From: Strigops habroptila
Lineage: Eukaryota > Chordata > Aves > Psittaciformes > Psittacidae
Reading direction: 5' to 3'
Assembly: GCF_004027225.2 (NCBI RefSeq)
Contig: NC_044282.2
Span: 62,237,725 to 62,301,724 of the forward strand
Length of the DNA stretch: 64,000 bases
The notes under the pieces were generated by a model, which worked only from the letters and a program-made list of their open reading frames with translations, was not told where the DNA came from and did no database searches. The position numbers and the translations under genes are program-made. This document shows, one piece after another, positions 44,001 to 56,000 of this stretch (positions within the stretch are counted from its first letter, which is position 1; each line of letters opens with the position of its first letter).

Positions 44001-47000
44001 GGACCTGATATAAGTGTTAATGTCAGAAAAATATTGCAGCTTTCCTCATGCTGAAACCCTCGGCTCCATCTGTTTGGCAAATGGGAACCGCGTGCGGGTA
44101 ATGCATCGCAGATGGAGGGGTCTCGGAGGAGAGGCACCGCCTTTCGCACCTGAGCTGGGGTGCTCCGTGCACCCCTCATCCCCGCGGGATCCCCGCTGGG
44201 TGTCAGCGAGCCTGACCTCAGCACTGCGTCATTTTGGAGCCCCAAAATGGGGCTGAGTGAAGCGATACACCATGTGTAACCCTTTGCTGGCTGGAGGCTT
44301 CTGCAAAGCATCCTCCTACAGCAGGATGGGCGCGTGGACCATCCTCTGGGGAAGGGTAAGAGTGTGGTAGGGAAAGGTCCCAGCCAGGCTAGGGACACCC
44401 CCAACCTGTTGTACCTCCTCTGACACCCCAAAAGCCAATGTGGTCCTGCAGGGAGCTGAGCTCCTTCCCCATTGGATGGGAGTGGGATGAGGTGAGGTTG
44501 CAAAGTCCAACAGGGACACTCTCAGCTCATAAGCATCGCTCATGGTCAAGGATGAGTGTGGTCTCCTCCCCAGGAGGCTTGGCTTTGGGGCTGTGGTGCT
44601 TCAACTGTTCTGCTGGGTGGACGCAGGCTCTGGATCAGTGCCACATTGTGCCTTGGTGCTTAAAGAGCAGGAAACAATGGGATGTAGGCACCCAAGTGTC
44701 AAGGGGGTGGAGGTTTGGACTCTTCCTGCACCTTTTTGTAGGTGTTTCCTTAGGTCTGGCAAGGGGCAAAACCAGGAGGTGCTATCTGACCTGGCATAAA
44801 GTTGCTGGTTCTCAGCTGCTCTCAGAAACCTTGTGTTTCTTCAACGGTCCAACTCAAAAATGCAGGTACACAATGCCCTGCACCTCATCCCAGCAGGACA
44901 GGGACACCCGGAGAGCCAAGGTGTCAGGACGGAGCATTGCTGTAGCCCTGAGGCTGGGGACAGCGAGATGCAGGGTCTGTACCCAGATCAGCCTCCAGCT
45001 CCCACCTAAGACTGGGAGGTGGCTAGATTTCAACATGAGCTCGAGCTTTGAACATGTGCAAAGCCCAAAATCAGGTGACTTTTCCCTGCACTGGGTTGAC
45101 ACCACAGGAGCTTTTTCTCATCTTTTCTTGTATTTTCCTCACAGCTATTTTACTCGTAAAACCCCACCTCCTTTGCACACAGCTCTTGCTGCTCAGGCCA
45201 TGCGGCACAGTTGAAGAGGAGCTGGATTGCAGCTAGCACAGGCTAGGCAAGCTGGGACTTGCAGGAACATTAGGGTCTGAGCATCTTATAATCACAGAAT
45301 GGTTTGGGTTTAAGGGACCTTCAAAGCTCCTACAGTTCCAATTCCCCACAGGCAGGGACACCTTCCACTAGACCAGGTTGCTCAAAGCCCTATCCAACCT
45401 GGCCTTGTGCTCCAGACCCTTCACCAGCTCCATTGCCCTTCTCTGGACTCGCTCCAGCACCTCAATGTCTCTCTTGTAGTGAGAGGCCCAGAACTGAACA
45501 CAGGATTTGAGGTGCAGCCTCACCAGTGCTCAATACAGGGGGATGACCACTGCCATCATCCTGCTGGCCACACTATTGCTGATACAGGCCAGGATGCTGT
45601 TGGCTTCTTGGCTGCCTGGGCACAAGCTGGCTCATGTTCATCCAGTTGTTGACCAGCACCCCCAGGTCCTTTTCCGCAGAGCAGCTTTCCAGCCACTCTT
45701 CTCCAAGCCTGTAGCGTTCCATGGGGTTGTTATGGCCCAAGTGCAGGACCCAGCACACATCCTTGTTGAACCTCACACAACTGGCCTCAGCCCATCGACC
45801 CAGCCTGTCCAGATCCCTCTGTAAAGCCTTTCTACCCTCAAGCAGATCCAGCCCTACCCATTCTCATCCACTAAGTGGTCACCTTGTCGTAAAGGGAGAT
45901 TGGGTTAGTCAAGCAGGACCCACCTTTCATAAACCCATGCCGACTGGGCTTGATGGTTGTCCTGCACTCAAGATGATTTGCTCCATAACATTTCCCATCA
46001 GCATTCCTGATGGTGTCCCTGATGGCTGCATATCAGCCTTCACCTGGGAACTTGGGCTTATGCCAGCATCAGTGCTCCCGGCTCAGGGAAATCCATGCGG
46101 ATTAACATCAGGGCATGCAGAGCTGTGCCAGATTTGGCATTGCCAAAATTATAGACAATCTTATAGGCAAAACAGTGCAATATTTCCTCCCCATGGGAGA
46201 TGGAGCCCAGCAGACTGGGTGCATGACGCTCTCCCTGTCCCCCAGGTCCTGGGCGGAGGATGAAGGGAGCAGGACACTGCAGCCGGCTGGGCTCCTTGGC
46301 GGCACTGAAGTATGCTGTGGTGGGACTCTACCTCCTCGTCTTCCTCATCCTTGTTGGAGTCTTCATCCTTGCAGGTAAGGGTTGAGCCTGCATCCTGTAT
46401 GGTGCGGCAGTACCCTGGGGTGGTCCTTCTGGGTGCAGGAGCTCAGAGAACCATGTCTGGCTATGGGCATGGGATCACACTTCTGCTGCTCCTGCAGAGG
46501 TTGTTGGGGAGGGTTTTCCATGCCATCCAGGGGAGGAAAATATGGGATCCAGCAGAAGCAGGATCACCTCCACACCTTGCTTTCAGGTCCTTGGGGACAA
46601 CAACATGAGCCCATACCAGCTCCGTACTGCATATCTGGAGCGGTTTTGATATAAGCATTGAGGCTGGAGGGTCCAGGCACTGTGAGCTGGGGATGGTGAT
46701 GCTCAGGAACAGCTCAGGAGCCCCACGTTTGGTGCTCGAATCTCTCCCATCACTAGGTGCTGAGTTTGATCGAAACCCCCATTTTGCTTAGGGTACTGAT
46801 GAGCCCCAGTTCCATTGGTGATAGGGACACAGGCAGGGTGTTATCCTTGCACAGCACATCACATATGTGCCGGCAAGACTCCTGCCTCTCCTCTCCAGCT
46901 TTTGGATGAGCACAGGGATGGGAAAGCTGCTCACAAATGCCTGTAATTGCTCCCAGCCCCAGCTTATCCCTGCACACACTCCCCATGTGGTCCGCATAGC

Positions 47001-50000
47001 CACAGGCTTGTTTTCCCCTTTGTCCTGCTGGAAGCAGTTAGGGAAGATGCCTGGTTTAACCCATGGTCCCGCTATCCCTCTTGCACCCGTACCACCCCCA
47101 TGTGTGGCTCTGCTGGGTGGGGGATTTGGATGGGAACTGCAGCGGGTTTGGTTGGGAAATGCCACCACCAAGGGCCAGCTCCTCGATTCCCACCCCCTTT
47201 CTTCCCAGCCTTAACCCCAGCATCCATGGCAGGGGGGATATGGGGATCCCCCTTTCCAGCCCCAAATTGCCACTAGCTGCTCTCCATGGCTGGGCAGGGC
47301 TGAGCACTGCCTCCGCACCATTCCTTAGGGATCATTTCTGTGTCTTGCCTGCAGCAGGCGGCTGGGGGATGATGGATTTCATGTTGAACTCCAGCCGCGG
47401 TGATGCCAGCACTGGGAAGGCAGGCTGTGTCTTTTGCAAAGAGTGGATTTATTTTTTTCCTGGGCTAGGGAAAGGACAGAGAAGGTTTTGCTGGAATTTT
47501 GAAGCCTTTCCCACTTATTTCTTGCATTACATTGTTTTAATGTTGTTGTTGGCCCACGGAAACTGGAGCGAGGGATGCCATGAATTGTGCAAAGAGCTTG
47601 GGACAGGCGCTCTTGTCCTGGGCTGAGCTACAGCTGCTCACCCGAGAGCAGCTCCAGCAATAACAATAACATTATGGCATCAGCTAGCAGCCGGGAGAGC
47701 TGGAGGCTCACAGTCACAGGCATCTCCAAAGCTTCCTGGAGCCCTGCGACTGGCAGGATTTCAGCTTTCATTAAGACTCCAGTGAAACCACCTTACCCCC
47801 TGGGTTGTGGAAGTCTTGGAAGAGAAAGGCAAAATGAAGAGGAAAATAGTCTCTTTCATTATTGCTTTCTGCATGCCTGAAACTCTAAGCCAAGGCTCTG
47901 GTTTTGGATGGAGCTGACTCACAAGGGCTGGAGCCAGCCATGCTGCCCAGAGCAGTCTTATCACATCAAGACAAACCAGAGGCACAGGCTGGTCTTACCA
48001 ACAGCATGAGGAGACCACATCCAGCTGGGAGCCACAGGGAGATAACCCTGATGGTCCTCAGCTTCAGGTGTCTGTGTCTGGAACCTCATCGTTGGAGCTG
48101 ATGGTCCTCAGAGGACTGGGTGTTCACAGGCAGCCTTAATGGTAGAGAGCTTGTTTTTCCCATGGAGAATCCCACTTCATGCCGCTGGAGACCAGACACC
48201 AGTTTGCCAGAGCTGAGACCTGCCCAGCCTCCCTTATCTCCTGAAGCAGACTTGCTCTCACCTGCTCCTTGGGCTGGGGAGAGCCAACCACGATGCTGTT
48301 GGAGGAACATCACTGTTTTGTAGAACCATGGAATGGTTTGGGTTGGAAGGGACCTTCAAAACTCACCCAGTTCCAACTCCCTGCCATAGGCAGGGACATC
48401 TTCCACTAGACCAGGTTGCTCCGAGCCCCGTCCAACCTGGCCTTGAACACTGCCAGGGATGGGGCAGCCACAGCTTCTCTGGGCAACATGCCATCCCTGT
48501 CCCTCCACAGCTGTGGGTGAGGTTCCTGCTCATAGCAGGTCCCTCCTGGAGCAGACACCACCCCATGAGGGGCATATGAGTATTGGGTGCCAGGCTCATT
48601 TCCAGACCTGATGCTTTTTGGAGAGGGATGTGGAGCTGTGGTAGTCCAGCTGCTCCCCAAAAAGCAACTCTCACCATGCTGCCTGGGCAAAGGTGATGGG
48701 GAAACGCTGCCCCTGGTCCATGCCCTCCACTGGCTGCATCCCTGCATCTCAGGGCCAAAACAGAGAGCGGGCATGCTCCACCTGCTTTGCTCCACTGCTT
48801 CCCATCCTGCCCACACTTGCACACCCCACAGTGCTTCCCATTGCAAGGGAACACCACCTCGCCCTACCTTGCAGAGATGACTCTCCAACCCATGACAGTG
48901 ACCCTAGCACATGAAGCCGGTGGTTTTGGCGAGGCAGATGCCCCAGGCATCACTTCGAAGCTGGCTTGGGCAGGTATCCTGTGACTCGCAATGCACTCCG
49001 TGAAAAAGGCTTAGAAAATGAGTAAAGTGCCAAAAATACCGTGAACCACCTCAGAGCTGTGGAAACAGGATGTTTTCAGCCATAGAACACAGGGTGGTTT
49101 CAATGCAGCCTGCTTTTAATAGCCTCTCTCACATGCCTGGCAGCAGTTTTGTGGCTCTGGGGACACACACTCCCTTTCTCTCTGTCCCCGACTCCCCCAT
49201 CATGCACTAAAAAGGCACCTAGCCCAAAGTTAGGACTCTGCTCTCAGCTTTTTTTGCAAGGTCTGTGTTAAAATCCAAGCCACCTGCATGCACAGACCTG
49301 CACTTTGGGGTCTGAACTTGAAACCTTGGGAGGACAAGGCTTATTAGGACATGGCTAATGAGCCAAGAGCTTTCATGTGGGTATCTGAATTGGACATACG
49401 GATGGGCATCTGACTTGCACCCTACCTCCATGCTCATATTTGCATTGAGAGCCAGCCACATTTCCACACACAGAACCCCTGGCGCCTGGCAGAAGCATCC
49501 AAGGAAATGAGCACCTTCCATTTCAAGAGCTCTAGTCCCATAATTCATGCTCTGAGGATGCCAGTGGAGATGGAGGCAACAGCCCCATGGCCAGCCATTG
49601 CGTGAGCTCCCCAGTCAGCTCCATCACAAACTCCTCCTGCTCCCCATGAGCTGGCTCCAAAGCAGGTCTGTGCCTGCAGCCGGCATCTCCCCAGGGATAC
49701 AGAACAAACCTGAGCAGCCAAAAAGCTGCTGGCAGTCAGGCCCCATGGACCTGTGCCTGGGCTAAGAGGAGGCTTATGCTGGAGCCAAGCGCTGGCTGCT
49801 CCCCACTGTCCCCCACTCCTCATCCTGCCCATCCATGCCCAAATCCTTCTGCAGCTTTTTTCCCAACTCTGTGCTTGGTTTCCACCCTTTCTGAAATACT
49901 GGAGGAGATGCTCTCATGCAGGGCTGGGAGCATGGGATGCTGGTCTCGCAGTTGGGATGCCCAGACATGCTGCTGTCATGAATCCAGTCACATATTGGAC

Positions 50001-53000
50001 CTCATGCTCAGCATCTGCCCAAGTTCACAGTGGAAATAAAAACCCCTGCCACATAATGCTGCAGAAGTTGGATTGCGAAGGGTGGTGAAAACACTCGCAT
50101 TCATCATGCACACAGCCACTTTGCAGCATCACCTTGCCTATATGTGAGCCTGAAAACAAAGGGGGAAAGAAAGATTTTGGGTGCATGGAAGGGTGGAGGT
50201 GCCTGTACGTGCTCATGGTGCATGGCTGCACCCAGGAGAAGGCCCCAGTGGCAGGGACTGTGTGCTGTGCAGCGGGGTGCATGCATGTGCCTGTGTGTGC
50301 TTGTCCACTCTGCAAGGCTCCTCTGGGACATGGGAGGAGTGTGAGGGCACAGGTCACATTTGTCATTAACCCCCAGCAAGGCGGTGATCATGCAAAGATG
50401 CATGTGTGAGTGTGAGCGTGTGTGTGCACAGCACAAGATGCATGTGCATGGGTTGCAATGGAGGTGTGCAGAGAGGGCAGGTGCGTGTCAGCACATTTGC
50501 ATCGTTCTGTGTTCATATAAATATGCACGTATATAAATATACATGTGTTTAGTAACCTCAAGGCATTTCTCTCTCTGCGCTTTTCCAATCTTCCTACAGC
50601 AAGCTGTTACACAGCTTATACATCTGAACCCCCTGTCTCTCTAGGGCTCTCCTTTGCCACCTTCGTTTGATGCCTTTTAGCACCTTTCACACCCATGTGC
50701 ATGACCACATGTTCTCTGTTCAGCAGCAGCAGAAGAGCCTGGAAAGGATTTTGGGGTAGGACCGTGGGGTTCTTCCAACCCTTTTCTTCTTGAAACACCA
50801 GTGAAGGACATCAGCCATAAGACGGCATGTCCCCAAAACAGAACCATGCATGTGCATGCGTGTGTGCTGTGGTCATTCACATGTGTGAATGCTTGTCTGT
50901 GTGTGTACGCACGCGTGTGCATTTTCATGCCTGCACATGCGTGTGCATGTGCCTGCTGTGTGCAGGCATGCATACTCTTATGTGTGGAAGTACCTGTGCT
51001 GTGCCATGCCTGCACACGTGTCTGAGCGTGTGTGTGTTTGCACACAAGCTGTGTGCATGCATTTATGCGTGTGCTCCAGGGTCCTAGCAACTGTAACGCT
51101 CCCCAGCTCTTGCTTTCATTCAAAGAAAGAAACCAAAGAGGGCTTTATGGGCTTACAACGCCCGCCTTCCCCTCCTCTAGCTCAGGATTAGTCCATCCTA
51201 CCAACCCAGCAAGTGGAAAGGGGGAGGCAGAATACTTGGGAGGCAGGAAAGCTGCTGTCATGCATGCACGTGTATGCACAGAGCAGCCCAAAGCTGGCTT
51301 CTTGGAAGCTTCTTAGTGTGGTTTTGGCTGTGGGATGCTCTGGAGCAGCCTTGATTGCTTTGGGGTTGGTGGCTGCAGTGTCAGGGCTGGACAGAGGAGA
51401 TCTGCGGGGATCCTGGCTGGTTATTGGAAGTGATTTATGAGAATGTGAGGAACTCCGCAGGCTTTGCAACTAATTGCAGGTGCAAAGGAGGGGAGCCGGC
51501 CCATGCTTCCCAGCCTTCAGCTACCGCAGGAACTGGGCTTGGGTTATTTCTCCTTGTGCTGCCCACACAGGGCTACTTTTCCCCTTGGCATGGAAGCCAT
51601 GGTTGTCTCTGCACCCTGGCTTTGGAAAGACTTTATGGAGCAGCTTTGGTGACCCACCCCTTCACCAGCTCCATGGTGACTTTTCCCAAGGTCTTTCCTT
51701 GCCAGTTGTTCCCTCTCAGGGTGGCCTTTGGCACATCGCCTCGTGGCTTTCCCCATTGTGAACCCCCATGGGCGAAGACAATGCCTGGTGGGTGCCTGGG
51801 AATGGGCAATAGATGATGCTGAGATGTTCCCCCTACAGCGATGCAGTTGACAAGCAGAGACCTGCAGAAGGTTCCAAAACAATGTCACCATGCCCCATGA
51901 GGAGAGCTCTGAGCTAGCATGCTGCAGCTGAAGCTGGGACAGTCCAGCAATGAGGTTAATTAACAGGGGGCAATGAATGGAGAAAAGATGCCTTCTGTGC
52001 CTGGAAGATGCTCAGCTCCATTATGGCACCCACTGGCCTCTCTGGGCACAGTAGGTCCCTGCTCCCCAGAGCACCCACCCAGTGCCACCACTAGCACTAG
52101 GTGGCCATGAGCCTGGGGGGGCTGGAGCCCTTTGCGTGTGCACGTCTGCTTTCACCCTCGCCTTGCTCCAGCAGTTTTAATTCAAACCAAATGCCTTCAG
52201 TCAGCTTCTCCTCTGTAGAAATGAGGGGTGAGCTGCCAGGCCGGTCCCGCGCCAGCCCGCAGCATCGCTCCAGCCGAAGCCCCACCACAGCTGAAAGAAC
52301 AATGGGGATTGTTTGTTTTCCTTTAGAAATAAAGGAAAAATCTCATTATTTGCATTGGTTTGGCTTTGAGTTCCACCCCCCCTCCAGGCTGAATTGGAGA
52401 CCCAGCACTGAGGCAAGGCAGAGGGAGGAGGTGATATTCTCCTGCCTGGATCATTTACCTGGGGTGCACCAAGGTGTACAGCGGGGTGGTGGGGTCTGGG
52501 AAGGGGCTTTACTGGTGCTATTGGGCTTGCTGGGCAGGGATTGCTGGAGCAAAGCTAGGAGCAAACTTTCCCTCAGACTTCTAGGTTCACTCTCTGAATC
52601 TCATTTTGGGGCTCTGCAAGCTGGTGCAAGGCCAGGAGGGGTTTGGGATGGGTGCATGAGTGACCAGAAGCTCTCTGCCACCAGGGATGCAGAGGCAGAG
52701 ACAGGCGGTGAAGGATGCTTCTGAGCCGTGGTGGGTTTCCTCCCTTGGGAAGAGCCCTGGCAGCCCTTGGAAGTGGGATGTGGATGCTCCTGAGCGAGGG
52801 TGTGTTTCCTCCCTCTGGAAGAGTCCTAGCAGCCCTGGGATGTAGATGCTCCTGAGTGGGGTGGGTTTCCTCCCTTGGGAAGAGCCCTGGCAGCCCCAGG
52901 ATGCGGCATGTGGTGGTTGGATGCTGACAGCAAACCGCACCCAGTGGAGACCTGCCGAGCCAGCCTCATGGTCCTCATTAGAGAGCAAGGGGCTGAGCTC

Positions 53001-56000
53001 AGGTCCAAGATCAGCAGCCAGAAGGGAAACCTGATTGTTAAAATTAAACCTCAGTGGGGGGAGAAGCAGCTTTCAAGACCTGTTTTTAGCAAAGGGAAGC
53101 GGATGCTGTTAGCAGCCAGTCCTCTGACCAAAGGCAAACACAAGCTGGGTGAAGCCACGAGGCAGAGCTTCATAGCATCACGACCCATCTGGCAAAGCCT
53201 GGAGCCACTGCGAAGCCCAGAGCTGCTGGGAGCCTTTGATGTCCTTCCTGAGTAAGGTGCCTCCTTCTTCATCCCTTCAGCAAACAACCTCCTTCCCCAA
53301 CTGTGGAGAAAACCGTGGGGCCAAAGAGGGGCTGATGGGATGAACCTTTTGGGATTTGAGGTATCAAGCACCAAGGAACAGGGGGACATCCAAGCACTCC
53401 TTGGGAGGCGATGGGGTTGCAGCTCTCAGGAGAGTCCCTACCTCCATAGGGTGGTTTCTGATGCCCCGCTCCTCTCCATCCCTTGCAGTCTCCAGACCGC
53501 AGACTTCCCCTGAGGACCTGAAGGCACTGATGGGGAACGTCAACCGCCTCAATGAGAGCTTTCGGGACATGCAGCTGAAGCTGCTGCAGCTACCTCTGAA
53601 GGGGGATGTGCTGGATCACATCTGGAGGCTCCAGGACCTCTTGCAGAACCACTCAGACTCCTTGTTCCTCATGACGGGGACACTGCAGAAGCTGGAAGGA
53701 CTTCTCTGGAGCCTGCAGACCCAGGCCAGCCAAACCGACAAGGCAGTGTCCAACCTCTGGGACAGCTTGACCCAGCAGAGCGACGCTGCTCAGCAGGAGA
53801 TGTACAAGCTCTCTGTGGAAGGCAACAGCAGCCGGCTGCTGCTGCAGCACCACGACCACCTCCTGAGCCACCTAGGCAGCAGGGTGGAGAGCCTGAGTGA
53901 CCAGCTAACGACCATGAGTGGCGCCGTGGACGCCATAAATAGGACCTTCTCCTACGACGTGAACATCCACCATACCCGCATCAAGGACCTGCAAGTGCTG
54001 ATCAGCAACGCCACCGAAGATGCGCGGCAGATGCGCCTCATCCACATAGCCATGGAGGAGCAGCTGAAGCACGAGCTGGCCATCCTCAACAACGTGACGG
54101 AGGACCTGCGTCTCAAGGACTGGGAGCACTCTGTCGCGCTGAAGAACATCTCTGTGATACGGGGTAAGCTGAGCACCTCTTGTAAGCAGGTTGCTTGCTG
54201 GTATGTGAAGATGTTGTGAGGAAGGGGGTGTCCTCCATGCTTTGGGTGGTGGTGGAAATGGTCCCTGTGTCATGGGGGTGACCTGTGGGGATGTCTCAGG
54301 TACTCTTTGGTGTAGCAAATCTGCCAGGCACCACCGTTCAGATGTCTGCAGTGTTCAGGTGTCTCCATCACCTTGGACTCTTCAAATGCTCCTCCATCCA
54401 TGTTAGGAAGAAAGGTCCCAAGGTTCCCTGAAAGATGCTGGGAAAAATCTTTGCTAGGTCCATCCTGACCATGCAGGTGAACAAGACCAAGCACAGCAGA
54501 GACAGTGGGTTTTCTGCCCTGCTTCATACTGTAGTGATCAAGCAGAATGCTGCCTACTTTCAGTCATCATCAGTCACATTATTTGCTTTACTGTACCTGC
54601 CCTTTACTCCATTTTCCCCCTCCCATCTTCTCCTTTACCATCTTCAGCTCCTCCCAAATCATAGAATCATAAAATCACAGAATGGTTTGGTTTGGAAAGG
54701 ACCTCAAAGCTCACCCAATTCCAACCCCCTGCCATGGGCAGGGGCACCTTCCACTAGAGCAGGTTGCTCCAAGCCCCATCCAACCTGGCCTTGAACACTG
54801 CCAGGGATGGGGGAGTCACAGCTTCTCCGGGCAACCTGTGCCAGGGCCTCAGCACCCTCACAGGGAAGATTTTTCTCCTAATATCTAAATCTACCCTCTT
54901 TCAGAGGGGGATCACCCACTTCTCAGCATCCCACTGCACTAGATCTCCTAGGACAGCCCAGCTCCAAGGGGACCAGCTCAGGTGGAGATGCCTGCGCTGG
55001 AGAAACCCATGTCTGCTGTTGTGGTCCCCAGTCTGGTGGCCTGATGTGACTGGGGAGCAGCAAGAGGAAGGTCCCTCTGTGCTGCTGCAAGGGAGAGGTG
55101 GTTTTTGCTTCAAAGATCTTAGAGGCTGAAATAGGAGCAGAAGCAAAGGGAGCTGCACTCCTTGGGAGCAGCTTGGCTTCATGGAATGATGGGGAAGAGA
55201 AAGGGAGTGGAAAAAACTCACACAGGACACATCCATGGCTGTTCAATGACACGACCTGATCAGAGCCCCAAAGAATGATCTGGCCATGGGACAGAGGAAA
55301 AAACATGAAGAAACCCCAGTGCGAGCTCTTGGGGGCAGAGCAAGAGGATGGGGGCAGTTGCTGTTGGTTTGCACCTGCAGAGATGCAATGGATTGGTGTT
55401 TCCAGCTGAAACACCAGATGGGGAAGGAAGGGGCTGACGCCAAGGCACTTGCTCCCTCTGGCCGTCTGCTGAGCCAAGAGGGGACAGACGTGGTTTGAAC
55501 CGCAGCAGCTACATCTCCCTATCCAGGCCAACCGTCACCCTTGGGTACCAGCAGCTCACTGGGGTCACTTCCCTGGTCCTTGGAGGGATGTTGACTCCTG
55601 ATACCTGGTTCAGGGCTGCTGGGACCACGTTGCACTCGCTGCTTTGAGGTTTTTATAGCTGCCCAGCCATCCCTCATGCCCTCTCTTCACCCCATTGCCA
55701 TGGGGAGGATGTCACCCTCTCTTGGATGAAGCCACTGAGGAAGGGGACTGTCACAGAGCCCGACACGCTTGTGCCATGTTAATCCAATTAACATGAGCAG
55801 AAAGCAAAACAAATCCCCTCCCAATGGGCCAGCACCTGATTTATCAGCCACTGTCCTGACACATTCCTGGCATCCCCAGCTTCCCTCTCTTCCCATCCCT
55901 CCTCCTTCCCTGCTTTCTGTCACCAGCGATTGGTCATGGATAATTTTAGGAGCCTTGTACCCAGCTGGTTTTACCCTGGCTCCAAATGTTCTTGGATTAA

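Larger units (their letters stand above)
41013..46245 (+). other. SCARA5: SCARA5 intron 2
   Basis: A 5.2-kb intron with three CR1 copies (42125-42757, 43624-43712, 45289-46010) and a CpG-richer block at about 43850-44240. I see no other exon. Confidence 0.7.
46375..53488 (+). other. SCARA5: SCARA5 intron 3
   Basis: A 7.1-kb intron with one CR1 fragment (48322-48490), alternating TG/CA-rich DNA (50.2-51.1 kb) and a 62-69-bp tandem repeat (52.7 kb). No additional exon could be supported. Confidence 0.7.

Noticed and set aside
50134-51191. His/Cys/Val-rich open frames on both strands
   Set aside because: They are produced by TG/CA low-complexity DNA; no splice sites, start context or family similarity.
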